The translations under genes were made by a program, and so were the position numbers. The notes beneath the pieces were generated by a model that did not search any database, was not told where the DNA came from, and worked only from the letters and a program-made list of their open reading frames with translations. Of a stretch of DNA of 64,000 bases, positions 37,093 to 49,189 are shown piece by piece. The DNA lies in contig NC_092573.1 of NCBI RefSeq assembly GCF_037975245.1, positions 18,114,265 to 18,178,264 of the forward strand, given 5' to 3'. Positions within the stretch are counted from its first letter, which is position 1, and every line of letters starts with the position of its first letter. This stretch comes from Apostichopus japonicus. Taxonomy: Eukaryota > Echinodermata > Holothuroidea > Aspidochirotida > Stichopodidae.

Positions 37093-40000
37093 ATGCCTGG
37101 AGAAACTAGAAAGAAGATTCTGTTCTTGACATATCTTTCACTTTGGACAGTACACTGTTCTGGAAGTAACATCATTTTGTTAACAGCCAATTCGGTGTCA
37201 TCTCCGAGTCACTATATGGTACTATCTACTATAACTGGAGGTCTTGTTGCCAATGGTCATAACGTGACTATTGTAACAAATGACGCAAAGGGTACCTACG
37301 GATTTCCAAATGGAACATACAGTCAGGCTCTCACTTTCAAAGCTTCTTACACAAAAGAAGAAATGGAGGAAAAGCAACGAAGGTTATTCCAAGAGATCAC
37401 GTTTGAGTTGCAAGGAAAGATAGAGAAATTTAAGTGTATTGCTGATGGAATGAACTTGATATTCAATAGCTGCCTCGATTTCTGGAGAGATGTGCAACTT
37501 CTTGCAAAAGTTAAAAAATCAAGTTTCGATTTCGCCTTGGTCTTTCCTTTTTCATCCTGTGATATTTTAATGGTTCATTATATCAACATTCCATTCGCAG
37601 TTCTCTTTCCCAGCGTACGTGCCCCGACATTTCACGAAGGTTATATAGGTATGCCGTACCCTGCATCGTATGTTCCCTTTGATATACAGGGCATTCTCAC
37701 AGACGAAATGACATTTCTAGAAAGACTTCAGAACTTCGCGACTCCATTTATGTATGATGCAATGCAATATATTGCTAACTGGCCCTACCACCAAATTCAA
37801 ATTGAATTTGACATATCTCCAGAGAAATCAATCAAAGAACTCTACTCACATGCATCTCTATACCTGGCGCATGTAAGTCTTGGAAGTGACTTTCCACGGC
37901 CATACACACAAAACTTCATTCCTATCGGGGGCTTAATCACCCAACCAAGCAAGCGTTTGCCAAAGGTAAGTACAACAACTTTTGTTCATGATTTGTATCT
38001 GGCAACTGCATCTGCTTCATGAAGAATATTGCTGTGCTACCTTCAGTGAAACTGTTGAAAATAGGAATAAGGCTACATCTATTCTACAATAGTGTTCTGC
38101 GAAAAAAAAAGAGGATTTATTATTGAATTCATATTAATAGATATGATAGTAGCAGGCATTTCCCAGAAACCATATCTGGTCATTGTGAACCTGCCTGCAA
38201 TTTTATATTGTAACAACGCTATTCCGTTTCCTGTAACTCTGCCCAGCACCGACGTCTGTATCGTAATTCATCAGAATTCTTTAACCTGCTTACCTGAACT
38301 TTGATAACTATCTAACTGTGGAAAACGGCTTAACAGCACCAGTCTCGTACCAAGCGGCCGTACCAACCCCTAAACCACCGGACCCTACCAAAAGGAGGTA
38401 CCTCCGCGCGCGTTAACTTAAGCAATAAGTTTGTAAGTACCGGTACTTGTGTTTTTTGTATACTATCAAGTAATTACAAGGAAAGTGTTATCATATTTTT
38501 TTTATTACATTTAACTGCCCTTTCGTCAACTTTTGCGTCTGCCGATTCCTTTCCCACTCCGACAACAAAACCTAAAAAGAACTACAACATGTATCCGACT
38601 GCGTACACCATATATTCAGTTCCTCGTGTTTAAAGGAATTTAGGATTTCCAGTACTAGAATGGTTACCCGAGTTTTTTATTGAAGAACTCAGTTTACTAG
38701 TTACAAAAACTATGACTTCAGCAACTCCTCTTATGACACAGCTTTCTATGATCTTAAATTTGTTTTAAACGATATTTTATTCCTCTACCGTTACCTCAAT
38801 TTTGGATTCCCTTGTGTCTTCGAACATTAAGGAATCGTATCCAAATCAAACTACATCAATTAAGTACTTGATCATATAAAGACTTCCGAGGGGGGGGGGG
38901 GGAGTGGGTGGTGTATTTTATAGGCACTGATCACCCAATCCTTGACCAAGAGGTGTTCATCTGCCATCTGGATGCCCGACTGTTCTGAATCTGTGGATGC
39001 TTTCAGTTTAGGTCATGTTTAGTGCACACCTCCCACCGCACCGCTTATGTGTGTTTCTGGGGTGAGGGGCCAGCAACCCCCCACCCGTCAGTAGTTCCTA
39101 AGCTGCTGTGAACCACTGATTGGCCCATGTTGATTTATTTTATAGTGCCCCATAGCCTATATTAGCTCTTGACTTATGTCAATCTTCATGGGCTATTGTT
39201 CACTCTAGCTTTTATAAAAAAATATATATAAAAAACACAAATGTAGCTTAACTCAGTACCTAATGTGATTTGACATTCACAACTTGTGGTAGCATTAAGA
39301 GCACCATACATATATTACAAAAAAATTCAGTTGATGCGGTTGAGATGCCTACTATTCGTACGCTAATTTCTTTGTTTTGTTGGAACTATACGTATAAGCC
39401 GATTATTCTCCATTGTGCATTGTGTTATGCATTCTCCATTTTACTAAGAGCTCCCGTTTCCTATTTCATAGGAGTTGGAAGAATTTGTTGAAGGATCCGG
39501 TGACCATGGTGTTATTGTATTTACATTGGTAAGTGACATTAAATCCTGTTGGATAATATTCAAGTTCGTTACTATCCTTATCTTGGTGTGGTAATGTCTT
39601 TTCAGGCGGTAGTGAGGCAAATTAGAGACCACTAACCCCCATAGGAATGTTTTACTTTCCTTTGCAAATCAATGCCATTCATGATATACCTCCAGAGCAT
39701 ATTGATAATTGTCTTTATCTCAATCAAACTTTTGTAACTTTTCCACTGATGTTAATGACCCATTCAAAGCAAACCTTATGCAACACCACACAGCGAACGA
39801 TTATTGATGACCATTGGCGCAATTATTACTCTTCATGTATTAAATGAATACCACGCTTGGAGAGTCATTCTCCGCCTTACTATAACCACATATCTAATAT
39901 TTTAACTTTTTCTTCCCAAAAGGGTTCTGTTATTAAAAGTTTGCCAAACAACGATCTTGCCAATATTTTTGCACGTGTGTTCAGAAAGCTTCCACAGAGA

Positions 40001-41001
40001 GTTATATGGAGACACAATTCAGACCAACCAGAAAATTTAAGCAATAATACAAAACTACTAAAGTGGCTTCCACAAAATGATCTGTTAGGTAAGTAAGATG
40101 AGACGAAATCAATCTCACATGTTACGTTTAGCTACTTCAATCTTGGAATTACCAATAAACTAAAGACGAGGGTGGCTATATCACAATATACATAAACTAT
40201 AGTGGCCTTCGGTATAATAGTGATACCGAATGACCTTCTTGGCTATTCCTCGTTTTCCCCAGGTTCTCGGGTCTCCATAATCTTAGTTGCTTTTATGTCT
40301 TTATAATTAAAATTGACGGTCAAGTATGAGTCTGCTCACGTCTGGTGCTGCAACCGTTACAGGTAAAGAAAAAAAAACGCTTCTATCCTTCTATGTCATT
40401 ATTGCAGGTCATCCTAAGACGCGACTTCTAATTTATCATGGCGGTAGTAACGGTGTTTTGGAGGCCATCAGCCACGGCGTTCCCATGGTGATCATCCCTA
40501 TGTTCGTTGACCAATTTACCCACGCTGCCAGAGTCCAAAAGAAAGGGATGGGGCTTATGATAGACAAGGCCAATATCACGGAGGAAAGTGTGATGGCGGC
40601 TGTTCAGGAAGTATTGAATAATCCCAGGTACAATGATCTCTCCATTTTGATATGTTTATGTCACTTTGATGCAACTGTGAGCGAATTTAAAATTATCGTT
40701 TGTATCTTTCGTATCTTTCAGTTACAAAGAGCGAGCTCAGCTGTTTTCAGACATCCATAACGACTTGCCGATGAAACCTTTAGAGAGGGCGGTCTACTGG
40801 ATTGAACACGTCATGAAATTCGGCGGTGCCCATTTAAGACCACGATCTGCTGATATGAACTTTATAGAACTTTACATGATAGATGTTGCAGTTTTTCTTA
40901 TTATCGTTTCTGCCATTGGTCTTTATGTTGATTACCTTATTCTTAGCAAACTCTTCAGAATGTGTTGCAAAACGGATAAAGAAAAACAAAAGTCTGAATA
41001 G
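37093..41001 (+). CDS. UDP-glucuronosyl/glycosyltransferase (UGT), five exons, complete
   Basis: It transfers a sugar from a UDP-sugar to small lipophilic acceptors and is expected in the ER membrane facing the lumen. Exons: 37093-37965, 39472-39528, 39923-40088, 40408-40627 and 40722-41001. All introns are GT-AG; phases are 0, 0, 1 and 0 (after two bases of the codon at the last junction). The total is 531 codons, the usual UGT length. The start at 37093 is preferred over an in-frame ATG at 36988 because MPGETRKKILFLTYLSLW gives a signal peptide directly. Visible marks: SPSHYMV with the acceptor-site His; ELEEFVEGSGDHGVIVFTL then GS across the exon 2/3 join; the family signature from WLPQNDLLG to HGGSNGVLEAISHGVPM and MFVDQ, with the sugar-binding D-Q pair; then a C-terminal membrane helix around FLIIVSAIGLYVDYLIL and a Lys-rich tail. 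Oddity: the position of the catalytic Asp (usually FDxxxxD) reads FDFALVF. A possible AATAAA lies at 41699. Confidence 0.93.
37966..39471 (+). other. UGT intron 1
   Basis: A 1.5 kb intron with donor AG/GTAAGT and acceptor TTTCATAG/GAG. It holds a G-run near 38891 and no recognisable inserted gene. Its ORFs are not conserved-looking. Confidence 0.85.
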
Positions 41002-42550
41002 ATATATTTTCCGATATTAGTTGTATATCGATACTTTCCGAACCTTTACAAGCTTAATACTGAGGTTTAATCATGTGATGTAACGGCTCCCTACAGGTAT
41101 TCCATGTCTTTGGAGCCACCAACAAAATCACATACTGTTGATTTATACCTATTTAGCCTAACTTGGGCGTCTGCTCTTATTCACAGCCTGAGGAAGGTGG
41201 GTTCAATCAAGGAACACATTCTATCATTTAGTCATTTCATATGACGTCCAAGTTCAAGAGAGTAGCTACATGAAATGACAAAAAGTGAAATTGTTTTGAA
41301 TCGTTTTATTATGCTTTGCTCAGATTATGATTTCAGGTATTTAGCTTTCACAATTATATTTTCTGAAGGCTTGAAACTACATGACATAATGCTTAATATT
41401 CATTTAAATTGTAAGTATAATTAGTATTTAAAGATATGTACATCAAAGAAACCAGTCCCATTACACTTGCAGATGTGTTACTAAAGTATAATAAGTCACT
41501 TTCAACTCTATCCTTGGCTTCTTTTCTCGGTCACTGGCTAACATCAATTAGTAAATTTTGGACACTTAATGAGTAGTAATTTTTTGGCATTAACTAAAGC
41601 CCACGAACCAGGCGAATATATTCAGATGTTAAATACCGTAAAACACGTTTCTCCCTGTATCATTTAATGTTTTTCGCCACTGTGGATCTATATTACGTAA
41701 TAAAAAACCATTGCAGGGTGAATATTTTAAATATTAAAATGCCACGCTGGTGCAAACCGACCCATTTCAAGAAAAGCCCATCCGTGTTTGAAATCCAAAA
41801 AATGTGTTAGTGACCTGTTTACATATACCAACAGCAAAACCCGTGACATTGTTTGAATGTTAATTGGTTTCCGATTATATTTGTGACAGAATTTTAGTGC
41901 TCATATAATTTAATTCTTCAAAATGTACTCGCTTGTACTTGCTTTTTCGAAAGCAGTGTGAGTGAGTGTTGAAAACAACCGGATCATCGATCGATGTAAC
42001 TGTGCCAGTAATAAATTAAAGGCACAATTGACCAAACGTTTCCAGAGAAATGATAGTCTACATAAATTGTGACTTTCAATGGTTTTGAAAATGTAAAATA
42101 CATGTATTAGAATTACGTGTACGTTCGTTTGCTTAGCGTTCGAGCTAGCTATGTACAAGTGACAAATTCAATGGTAAGTCAAGTTGATATGTACACATTT
42201 GTAATAACTCCGTTTAATCAAAGCGCAGTACTAGGCGACCTAAATAGCTCAATGTGTAGCCTTCGTTCTTTGAAAAACGAGGACGTCTTAGGCCTACAAT
42301 TGATTGTAACTAAATAAGGCATACGGCGCTATCTCTATATAAGGAGATATGCTGCCTTTGCTCATTCTTGGTAAGCTTCATTGCAATCTCAATATTGCAG
42401 CTATTACATTTTCGCTTCGGCCATGAGTAAAATATAAAATGAGTTGAAACACTTCCATTGCTAAGTACAGGCAAAAGGACACGGCAAGTTATCTACAAGT
42501 AAGGAATAAACTTCAGGATGCAACAACCAATCATTCATATTCACTGAAAA
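41002..42550. other. Convergent spacer between UGT and the receptor
   Basis: 1.5 kb holding the 3' regions of two converging genes. AATAAA at 41699 may end UGT. One TAGGCCTA lies at 42289. No other feature was seen. Confidence 0.6.
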
Positions 42551-45114
42551 TCATTTGTTACTTGATGCCTTTAATACTGGTAGTTCTTCATAAGTACCAT
42601 CACTTTGAGACGACTCAACAATAGGTAGAAAGGTAAATGGGTCGCGTTGCTGTTTTCTTGTGTGCTGCCCAGTATGCCCAGAAGGAATAGCAGGAAGTGG
42701 GCTTCTTCTTGTCCCTTTCATAGCCCCACTCCTGCTCACTTTATTCTTAAAATTTTGCAAAATAGATGATTCCTTCTGCTTCCGGAATTTCGCTCGTTCC
42801 GCTGGGATTTCTTCATAGATGCTTTGCGACTCATCTTTGTAATTTTTGTGAGCTTTCTCAGGGACGGATGTTTCATCATAAGTGTCTTCGTCCACGGTGT
42901 TATATTTTATTTGCCTATGATCAGTACCACCGGAGAAAGAAGGCAACTCAATATTTTCATCAGCACTAAAGTAGATGTCTTCTTTGCCGTTCTCATTGGC
43001 ATCATTGCAAGAGGTAAAAATTGATTCATCGTATGAAGAGCCGCCTGGTTGGTGTAATCCTGTTTCAGGTTGCCTCAGATTACCGTTAAACATTGAGCTG
43101 TCGTCCACAATATTTTTATCAAATATATCATCTTTCAAACCAAATGATCCAGTTCGTTCGTATTTTCTGGTATTAACTACATCCGTAGCTTCATATGTCT
43201 CAGCTTCCAGCTTGGTAGTTCCTATCATTGAGTTGCCCTCGTTTGCAAATGTTTCATCATCAATAACACCAGCATAGATGTTTTCCTGTGTGTCAGCTTC
43301 GTCATAACTCTCCTCCGTGTTAAGATCTCTCGCATAGTTGGAGGTATCTTTGAAAGAGGCTAGAGCATTGATTCCTTCCTTTTCTATATCAGTGTACCCT
43401 TCTTTTGATGTGGTTAAAGAGGCATTCTTGTCCCTTGTTTTTGCGTCCTCATCAACTGTGAGTGGTGCTTTTGAAAACGTATCCTCAGTCATCGCTTCCT
43501 CATCTACCATAGAGTATGATGCTTTTGCATCATTCATCGTGTCATCATTGTCTCTTGTCATCGCTTCCTCATCTAAGACAATGTAAGATGATTTTGTAGA
43601 GTTCACCATGTCCTCCCTATCTCTTTTCATTGCTTCCGCATCGACCTCAGTGTAAGATGCTTTTGCAGCGTTCATCGTCTCCTCTCTGTCTTTCGTCATC
43701 GCTTCCTCATCTAGCGCAATGTAAGATGCTTTTGCAACGTTCACCCTGTCTACGCTGTCCCTCGTCATCGCTTCCTCGTCTAACGCAATGTAAGATGCTT
43801 TTGCACCGTTCATCGTGCCTTCACTGTCCCTCGTCATCGCGTCCTCATCTAGCGCTATGTAAGATGCTTTTGCACTGTTCATCGTGTTCACCCTGTCTCT
43901 TGTCATCCCTTCTTCATCCAGCTCAATGTAGGCGGCTTTTGGTATGCTAATGGTGCCATTTTGTTCCATTTTAACCCGCTCCACGTCTGGAATAAGGTAC
44001 GTTGGTCCCAAGAGTTGTGTTTGTAAGGAGTTGTCGTCTGCCCTACCCTGTTCTTTAATTTCCATGTATGATGTTGTAGTCTGCGTAGGATTGATGGGAG
44101 GTAATGGGAGATCTCTATCCTTATTCAGGAGAGGTTCAAATACTTTCATATAAGCAGTTCCAGCTCTTTCGATGTTTTCTTTGTTTGTACTAGGAGTACC
44201 CAGTAGACCAGGGCTAATATATTGAGGTGTACCAACTTCATTTACGTCAATATAAGAACCTCTTTGAGTCCCTCCGCTCTTTCCCATAGATGTTGTAGAC
44301 AACGTCCCAACATCCGGTTTATTTCTTTGCTCCGCGCAGCAAGTCTCTTCATCTGGTTCGATGTATGAACATGATAGCCGATGATTCCTAAGGTCGCCCT
44401 TACTTAACGTCACCTTTTTGCGCATTTTGACTGTTTGAGATTCATTGGTCACTATCACTTTATCATACGACTGTGTGATCATATTCCCGCAGCTAACGCT
44501 ACTATTGAGTCCATTGATGTCTTCGGAATGGTCCCTGTTCTTAACAGACTGGGAATTCATGATCTCTGCTGTACTAGACTGATCATAGATCTCTGACGAA
44601 TATACCTGTGGCATTGCAGATTTGAACTTCGCAACAGCTTTTTGCACTACTGCCTTGTTTCCTGCCGTTAAATGCCTTACGTCAGCCAGTGAACCCTCTC
44701 TTGTAGTAACATCGTTACTCCTCGTAACCATTTTGCTATGTTGCATATTATCAGCTGTCTCCGGCATGAGACCGTTAACAAGTACGTTTGCTGATGATGT
44801 TATGTCTGATTGAGAGCTACGTACATCTGTGTCTTCCTTCTCTACATTTCCATTTGACTCGGATGGATCAATTGATATTTCCTGTGACCCATTTTCGACC
44901 AGGGACTGACCAAATAAAATCAAGTCCAACGTCTTTGAATATGGTTCTCCCTCTCCATCTTCAGCAGGAGAGTTACCTGTCAGTTTGCTTAAAGAAGTAA
45001 CACTTGTTAATTTCTTTTCTGGTGGAGCTTTAATTTTCAATGGCATATAGCGGTCTAAAGATGATGTTTGCCGCTTCTCTAAGGCATGATAGTCGGAACC
45101 ATCTCTATCAACTT
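42551..45114 (-). CDS. Receptor exon L: tyrosine-rich cytoplasmic tail and stop codon
   Basis: 2564 nt in one exon, 853 codons plus stop. It opens EVDRDGSDYHALEKRQTSS, a typical juxtamembrane style, and runs on acidic, Ser/Thr/Tyr-rich and apparently disordered. Tyr motifs include CSYIEPDEE, QYISPG, AYMKV, SYMEIKE, TYLIPD, NIYAGV, SIYEEIP (YEEI, the classic Src-type SH2 optimum, 42806-42817) and TYEELP near the end. Pro-rich DLPLPPINP and SPLPAIP could bind SH3 domains. The central part is the 23-residue repeat at 43420-43940. No catalytic domain was found. Confidence 0.9.
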
Positions 45115-48100
45115 CTGTTGAATGTAAATATACAAAATATTGTCATAAAAAATGTGAAGAGTATAACATTCAAACGTTTCAGTCAAGAGAAATAAACATT
45201 ATGTTAACATGCTTACTGCCACAATACAATTGTAACTTAATTGTAATTTGACATGGTGTGAAAATATCTATCGACAAAAATTAAATGGGAAGTTTCCTAG
45301 TTATACGATCAACAGTTTTATACTTCTACTTTAGCCGAATGATATAATTTACTGTGAAATTTGATGAAAGAAAAATTACCTCAATGCTTAACGTAACTTG
45401 AATCGATTTTAGGCTTTTTGGCTTTTGAGTATAATTTATAACCCTTCTGTGGATATTTCGTTATTGCAGAAGTTTAAATGTCTCTACATATTTTTCAGAA
45501 TGAAACTTTTATGCCTTATATATGGTGTACGGGACATGTTCCATGACCGACATGTTACTTGTTTCAAAACATGTTTCCAATTAGTCTAGCTACATTCTAA
45601 TGTACCCCTCTTACGACTCAAGAAGCAATACATTGACTAAAAAAATTAAACCGAACAACCGGTAAAGTTGTACCTGCTCTTTTATAATTCCATCCGTCTT
45701 GACTGCACCTGTAAGCCATAATACTGAACAAAGGGAAATATTTTGATAAATAACCATATAAATATAGTATATATCAACAATAATATACATTTGCATAAGG
45801 TTTACAATGACTGCGGTTATAGTAAATGCTTAATGAAAATTTCCAATCGAATTGATTTTCTCTCTCAAAGTTATGAAATATTAACTTATATTGCACTTTT
45901 TACAAATAATGTGCCCCGCAACTTGATGTAGCCCATAAAGTAACAATGTATACCCCAAGCCACAGCTAGTAGACATGGAAGAGATTTAGCAAGTTTGAGT
46001 ATGATATAATACTCTCTCATGAATAAAATGTCTGATATAGGCCAGAAAACAGTAAAATTAAGTAACAAAATGAATATTTCATTTTAACAATAATAGGCTG
46101 TTGCAGTTAGTTGTCTAGGATATTCACATCGATATAACACTGATGTTAATACTTGCAGAATATAGTTGACTTCACCCTTTTACAATGCCATGTGATTAGT
46201 TAAGTAAGCAGCAGAAAGTGATTTTGTCTTCGGTGTAGTTTATGTTAAAGTAGTTTTACCTAAAATATTTCCTATCATTTGAGGCTAAAATTGTGGAAAT
46301 TGGTTGGAAAATGACCGAGATATAAGGATTGTCATAAGCACATAAATAAAAAATTATGTCCACAAATAGCTTATTTTGGAGTAAAATACTACCAAAAGTA
46401 TAAACGTTTGGTTTTTGGTGTATTTTATATTAAGATAGTATTACCAAAAATATTTCCTATCATTTGAGGCTAAAATTGTGGAAATTGGTTGTAAAATGAC
46501 CGAGATATAAAGATTGTCATAACAACTGTGGCTGCGCCCCCTCTACTAAGATATACGATATATAAACAATACACGTATATACAACACAGGTATATACACG
46601 CACATGTGCAGGTATCGCACCACAATTAGAGTAGTGCACGTCCGTCTGAGAGGTTCACCATTGACGGGAAAAAGCACTAAAGTGCCCTACTGTATTGATT
46701 CTTTTGGCATTTTCTGAATCATCACCATTCTTTTTGATGCTTCGATGTTGAAGAAGAGGATATCAACTACTGATGGTCTAAAAAAAATCTGGAGGATTGA
46801 ATGGGATTTAAGGTATTTAAAAAAAATCTTGGATGAAACAAGAAGATTCCGCAGCGACAGCTGGCAGATGGGAAGGGGAGCACTTTGATCAACTTTGAGC
46901 CGTTTAGCTCAAACTATAAACGGTCATGGTGGCAAAAGTTGAAAGTTTTATGATAGTCATTAGCTATCATATGGTGGGTAGAACTGTCAGTCTATCTATG
47001 CTCTATCGGACTTGGAATATGACGAGTTTAGTGTGTAAGTCAATGTGAGCAATTAGTGGTGGTGCGGTACCTGCAACGTACCCATTGTGGACAACAACAA
47101 CAATAAATTAGTGGCGCTATGGCGATATCCATTGCTTTCCTTTTGCAAGAACACAATATTTATTAGATTTTTGAAAAAGGGTGTAGGGTGCGCGAGATAA
47201 TACTTAGAAACAAGGAAGAGTTTTTCAACCGTTTCTCGGTTTTTAATGATAATTTAAATGTCCAATTCCCTATTGCCCTGATTTTTTTCAGGTAGTTTTT
47301 TTTTTAATATGGTGGGCTTGTTCTAGAACATTTGTGTGAGGTGCTGGCTTGTTTCTAAGTGGAGCCTTGATTTTTTTGATAATGACAAGCCAAAATCTTT
47401 TGAAACAAAACAAAAGTTTGAGCAAAAATTTGGGAAATGAAAATGGATAGCACCGACTAAAAATAGGCATTTTTGAATAGATCTGTATTTCAGCTTTATT
47501 CTAATACTCAAACCAAAGTGTTAGGTTTTTGGGCATATTCCGCCCAGTTAAAGGGCTACTTTAGGAAAAAGGTTATCTTGGTATGTAAGTTCAAGAAAGA
47601 GACTAACTTGAGTGATGGTATAACGTTTGTACATTTTACGCCGCTATTGAGATATTCAGCTTTAAATATTTGCTCAATTAATGTTCCGTTTTAGGCTGAA
47701 GTGCTTAATACGTCAGATCCTCAGTACAGTAAAATAAATGTTATTTTGGTCAGTTTTATAACTCAACCAAAAACCATGTTGTACTAACTTCATTTAAGCA
47801 AGAGCGCACATGTGGATCACATTCAACACCATTTGTTCTTGAAATTTGTTAAACGTTTTGGGAAAAATTTTATTTGTAGTTTATATGCTCCTATTTTGTT
47901 TGTGATTTAGAATAGGTGGTCCAGCCACTTCAATTGATGAGCCTCTGTTGTTTAAAACAGAGGCTCATCAAGCCTCTGTTTTGCATAACTTTGAATATAG
48001 GCCTATTGATACTTACCGAGTGTAATGAAACAAAAATGTTTACAAATTTGTAGTGCTTATTTCTCACCTCGTGAACGCGCTTAAGAGGATGATCACTGCA

Positions 48101-49136
48101 ATTGTTACACAGGAAACGATGGTAATGACAAACAAATCATTTGGAGACAATCGGACTGAAATCAAAATTAATGAACAAAAGGATAGTCAGAGCTTTTAAA
48201 ACTCTAAAAAGCTTTCGTGTTAGTATGAAGTTAGTAATATGCGTATTGCCTCCTCCCCCCCCCCCCTCTTTAAGAAAGACAATATCAACATTACGAGAGG
48301 AACGAAGGGGGGGGGGGGCAAATAAGTATGAACTACATATTACGCCGCAGAATCGTCTGATGTGTGTATTAAATGAAGTGTCTTTCAATGCCGCACTATT
48401 TGGACGCAAATCATGATGCGTGTCTATAATTAGGCGTAAACGCAAGAAGTGGTTTAATTGTGTCAGTATAGAATGTATATCCCCAACTGATCGTTACCAC
48501 ACCTCCTCCACCCCAACCCACACACACAAATGACGATAAAGGTGGGGGCCATGCTCACCTGGCCCAGTCTATATATAATTACTACATACGCTACCGTGGT
48601 ACTGACCTGGTATTTCTATAGCTTCACTCCATACAATTGTTGTGTTCTATATAAACAAAAAGCATGAATAAAGCTAATCCCATCTGTTTTGAACATAACA
48701 CTTAAACATTAGAACATTGAAAATGAAAGTCATTTTATATGGAGAAAACTTCATGCTATGAGTGCAGAAAGTAGTACATTCGGCATGCTTGATAGAAAGT
48801 ACCCACTGGAAATTGATTTTGAGCGTATCCATGGTGGTCAAAAGAATGGTCACAAACTAAGTACTGCCAAGTCTGACGACGGGGAGGGGGTTGGGCAGGG
48901 CATGGCAGCCTCGAGGCCCGGTTCAATTTCGGGGCCTGGGTGCAGAGAAAATATGGGCTGCATTAAGTGTGCAAGGGACATCTTTTATGATCTATATTTT
49001 CTGTTCTTATGATGTTGTTTTCTATGATACTTCTTAAAGAGTTTGATATATTTCAAATAAAGAAAAACGGAGAACAAAACCAAATTTAATATCTCTGTGG
49101 AATCATTTGAAGACCCTCTCATGCTTTCAGTTCTCA

Positions 49137-49189
<53 letters not shown>

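Noticed and set aside
43630-43950. Plus-strand frame of 106 codons with Cys/Leu/Ser repeats
   Set aside because: Antisense shadow of the receptor's 69-bp coding repeat.
48240-48320. Paired poly-C and poly-G runs in a receptor intron considered as a small inverted-repeat element
   Set aside because: Arms outside the homopolymers match too little, and no flanking duplication was found.
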